29,209 bases of DNA from Prasinococcaceae sp. CCMP 1430 (lineage: Eukaryota > Prasinodermophyta > Palmophyllophyceae > Prasinococcales > Prasinococcaceae): positions 9,424 to 38,632 of the forward strand of contig RQSC01000697.1 of assembly GCA_013416795.1 (NCBI GenBank), in the 5' to 3' direction. Position numbers and translations under genes: made by a program. Shown here in pieces: positions 28,170 through 29,209 of the stretch (positions within the stretch are counted from its first letter, which is position 1; every line of letters starts with the position of its first letter). The notes beneath the pieces were generated by a model. That model did no database searches. It had not been told where the DNA came from and was given only the letters and a program-made list of their open reading frames with translations.

Positions 28170-29209
28170 GCATGCCGCGCGGCGATGGCCATATCGTCCA
28201 ACAGCACTGCCTGTCCAGGCGGCGACGCATGACGGACTGCGGGCGAGAACACCGCGGACTCTACAGACCTTTACTTGCACGAGTGCCAGCAGGCGCAGGC
28301 ACCTTCGGTGCCAGCCCGGAGCAGCGCACTGATCGAAGATCGACCCCAGAACATTCCTTGCTACTGTACCAAGGCTGGCAATAAATGGCGTCCTTACGCC
28401 ACTCTCATTTGTCATCACTGCCCTGAAACATTTCCACCCGAGGCGCATGAACGCCACTTGCATTTCTGAGACTTTCTGTGCACGAATCCCGAGCCGATGC
28501 GCCGCTTGCGAATCAGATCTGCAATCTCGCAGTTCTGCAAGCCTCGCGCGAGCGAGTCGGCCCCGCACGAACGCCTCGCAGCCCCGCGGCGCCTTCCGAG
28601 CTCCGACACGTGCCACTGTGCGGCGATGAAGTTGGCAGGGGTGCTCGACACCGAGCATGCGCCCCGCCAGCCCATGGTAGCAAGGCAAACTCGCCACCTG
28701 TTGCCTGCCTCCGCCGGCCAGCTTTTCTTTCTGTTTTCTCGGTGTCCTCGTGGGCGTCCGAATCCTCGACGAACGCAGGTCACGGGCCTCGCGGCACTCA
28801 GCGCGGTAGCCTGAGTAACGGGCGCCGTGGGCACGGAAGTGCAGGCGCTCGGCTCGATGCATCACATGGCAAGCAGCGCGGCACACCGCCCGCCACCTGT
28901 CGATGGCCCGCCCGCTCGCCCGTCGGTCTGCCCCCGCCAAAACGCGTGCGAAGGGTCCTCGAGAAACGGACGGTCGCCAGGGCGCCGTCGCAACGAGGCG
29001 TGGATGTGCGGCCTTCGTCAGGTTTTCGACGTTTTTCGCCGGCCGCGAAGTCGGCGTTTCGCAGTGCGTTGTCAACACGCGCGCCGCTCTTTTGTTTTGC
29101 CGCGCTCTTCTGAGATCGCCGCGGGCCCGAGCGTCGCGCGCCACACCGCACACTGCACCGCACGCGCGCGCGCGCGGTGCAGGGAGCAGGGCGCCCGCGC
29201 GGGCCGTTG
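28170..29209. other. Right-edge stretch without a confident gene
   Basis: The first 300 bases should include the 3'-UTR of the preceding gene. AATAAA at 28380-28385 is a possible poly(A) signal. A 79-codon open frame lacking ATG (28233-28469) ends with a Cys/His cluster and is discussed as a finding. Beyond it only low-complexity frames and a terminal CG-alternating tract at 29161-29176 were seen. Confidence 0.45.
28380..28385 (+). terminator. Candidate AATAAA polyadenylation signal
   Basis: AATAAA lies 211 bases past the stop of the unknown nuclear protein gene. Motif and position are the only support. Confidence 0.3.

Noticed and set aside
28002-29153. 383-codon open frame on the minus strand
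   Set aside because: It starts at GTG, overlaps the end of the plus-strand gene by 168 bases and is Arg/Ala-rich without any recognised motif. It would fit the alternating gene order but has no positive support.

Overview
This window looks like nuclear DNA from a compact, very GC-rich eukaryote, most likely a unicellular alga. The genes are eukaryote-specific: long-form tRNase Z, importin-7/8, gamma-tubulin complex protein 4, TMEM87-type GOST protein, sphingosine-1-phosphate phosphatase and alkylglycerol monooxygenase. They lie close together, have few or no introns, and every modelled intron is GT-AG. Ten of the eleven introns modelled here carry a CTGAC or CTAAC branch-point-like motif upstream of the acceptor. 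TGTAA, the polyadenylation signal typical of green algae, lies just past several stop codons, and a plant-type telobox is present. A prasinophyte-like green alga fits best, but another high-GC microalga cannot be excluded. No bacterial, organellar or viral genes were recognised.

Layout: 1-1033, no recognisable gene; 1034-3679 (-) tRNase Z; 4257-5873 (+) TMEM87-like seven-transmembrane protein; 6164-6838 (+) histidine phosphatase of the phosphoglycerate mutase type; 6994-8373 (-) cation diffusion facilitator with a His-rich tail, three exons; 9282-13262 (+) importin-7/8, five exons; 13431-14929 (-) sphingosine-1-phosphate phosphatase-like PAP2 enzyme, three exons; 15624-17737 (+) GCP4, with one frame change near its N-terminus; 17915-19803 (-) unknown protein with repeated F-x-P motifs, two exons; 20591-22398 (+) AGMO, three exons; 22471-25692 (-) single-exon STAND/NB-ARC-like ATPase with TPRs and a C-terminal membrane segment; 26754-28169 (+) unknown, probably nuclear, protein; 28170-29209, no confident gene. 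Gene orientation alternates almost perfectly, so most neighbours share a bidirectional promoter region or converge closely.

The genes form no single pathway; most are housekeeping functions (tRNA 3' processing, nuclear import, microtubule nucleation, Golgi membrane protein, zinc or iron transport). Two neighbours act on lipids (sphingoid-base phosphates and ether lipids), which is probably coincidence.

The most striking non-genic signal is a 156-nt sequence present three times without a single difference. It lies inside intron 3 of the importin gene, inside intron 2 of AGMO, and in the AGMO leader, where a 5'-UTR intron can be drawn around it. All copies are in the sense orientation of the host gene, and each can form three consecutive hairpins. 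It may be a recently spread intron-dwelling mobile element or a structured intronic RNA. Other points of interest are the STAND protein and a duplicated 21-nt leader exon of the metal transporter.
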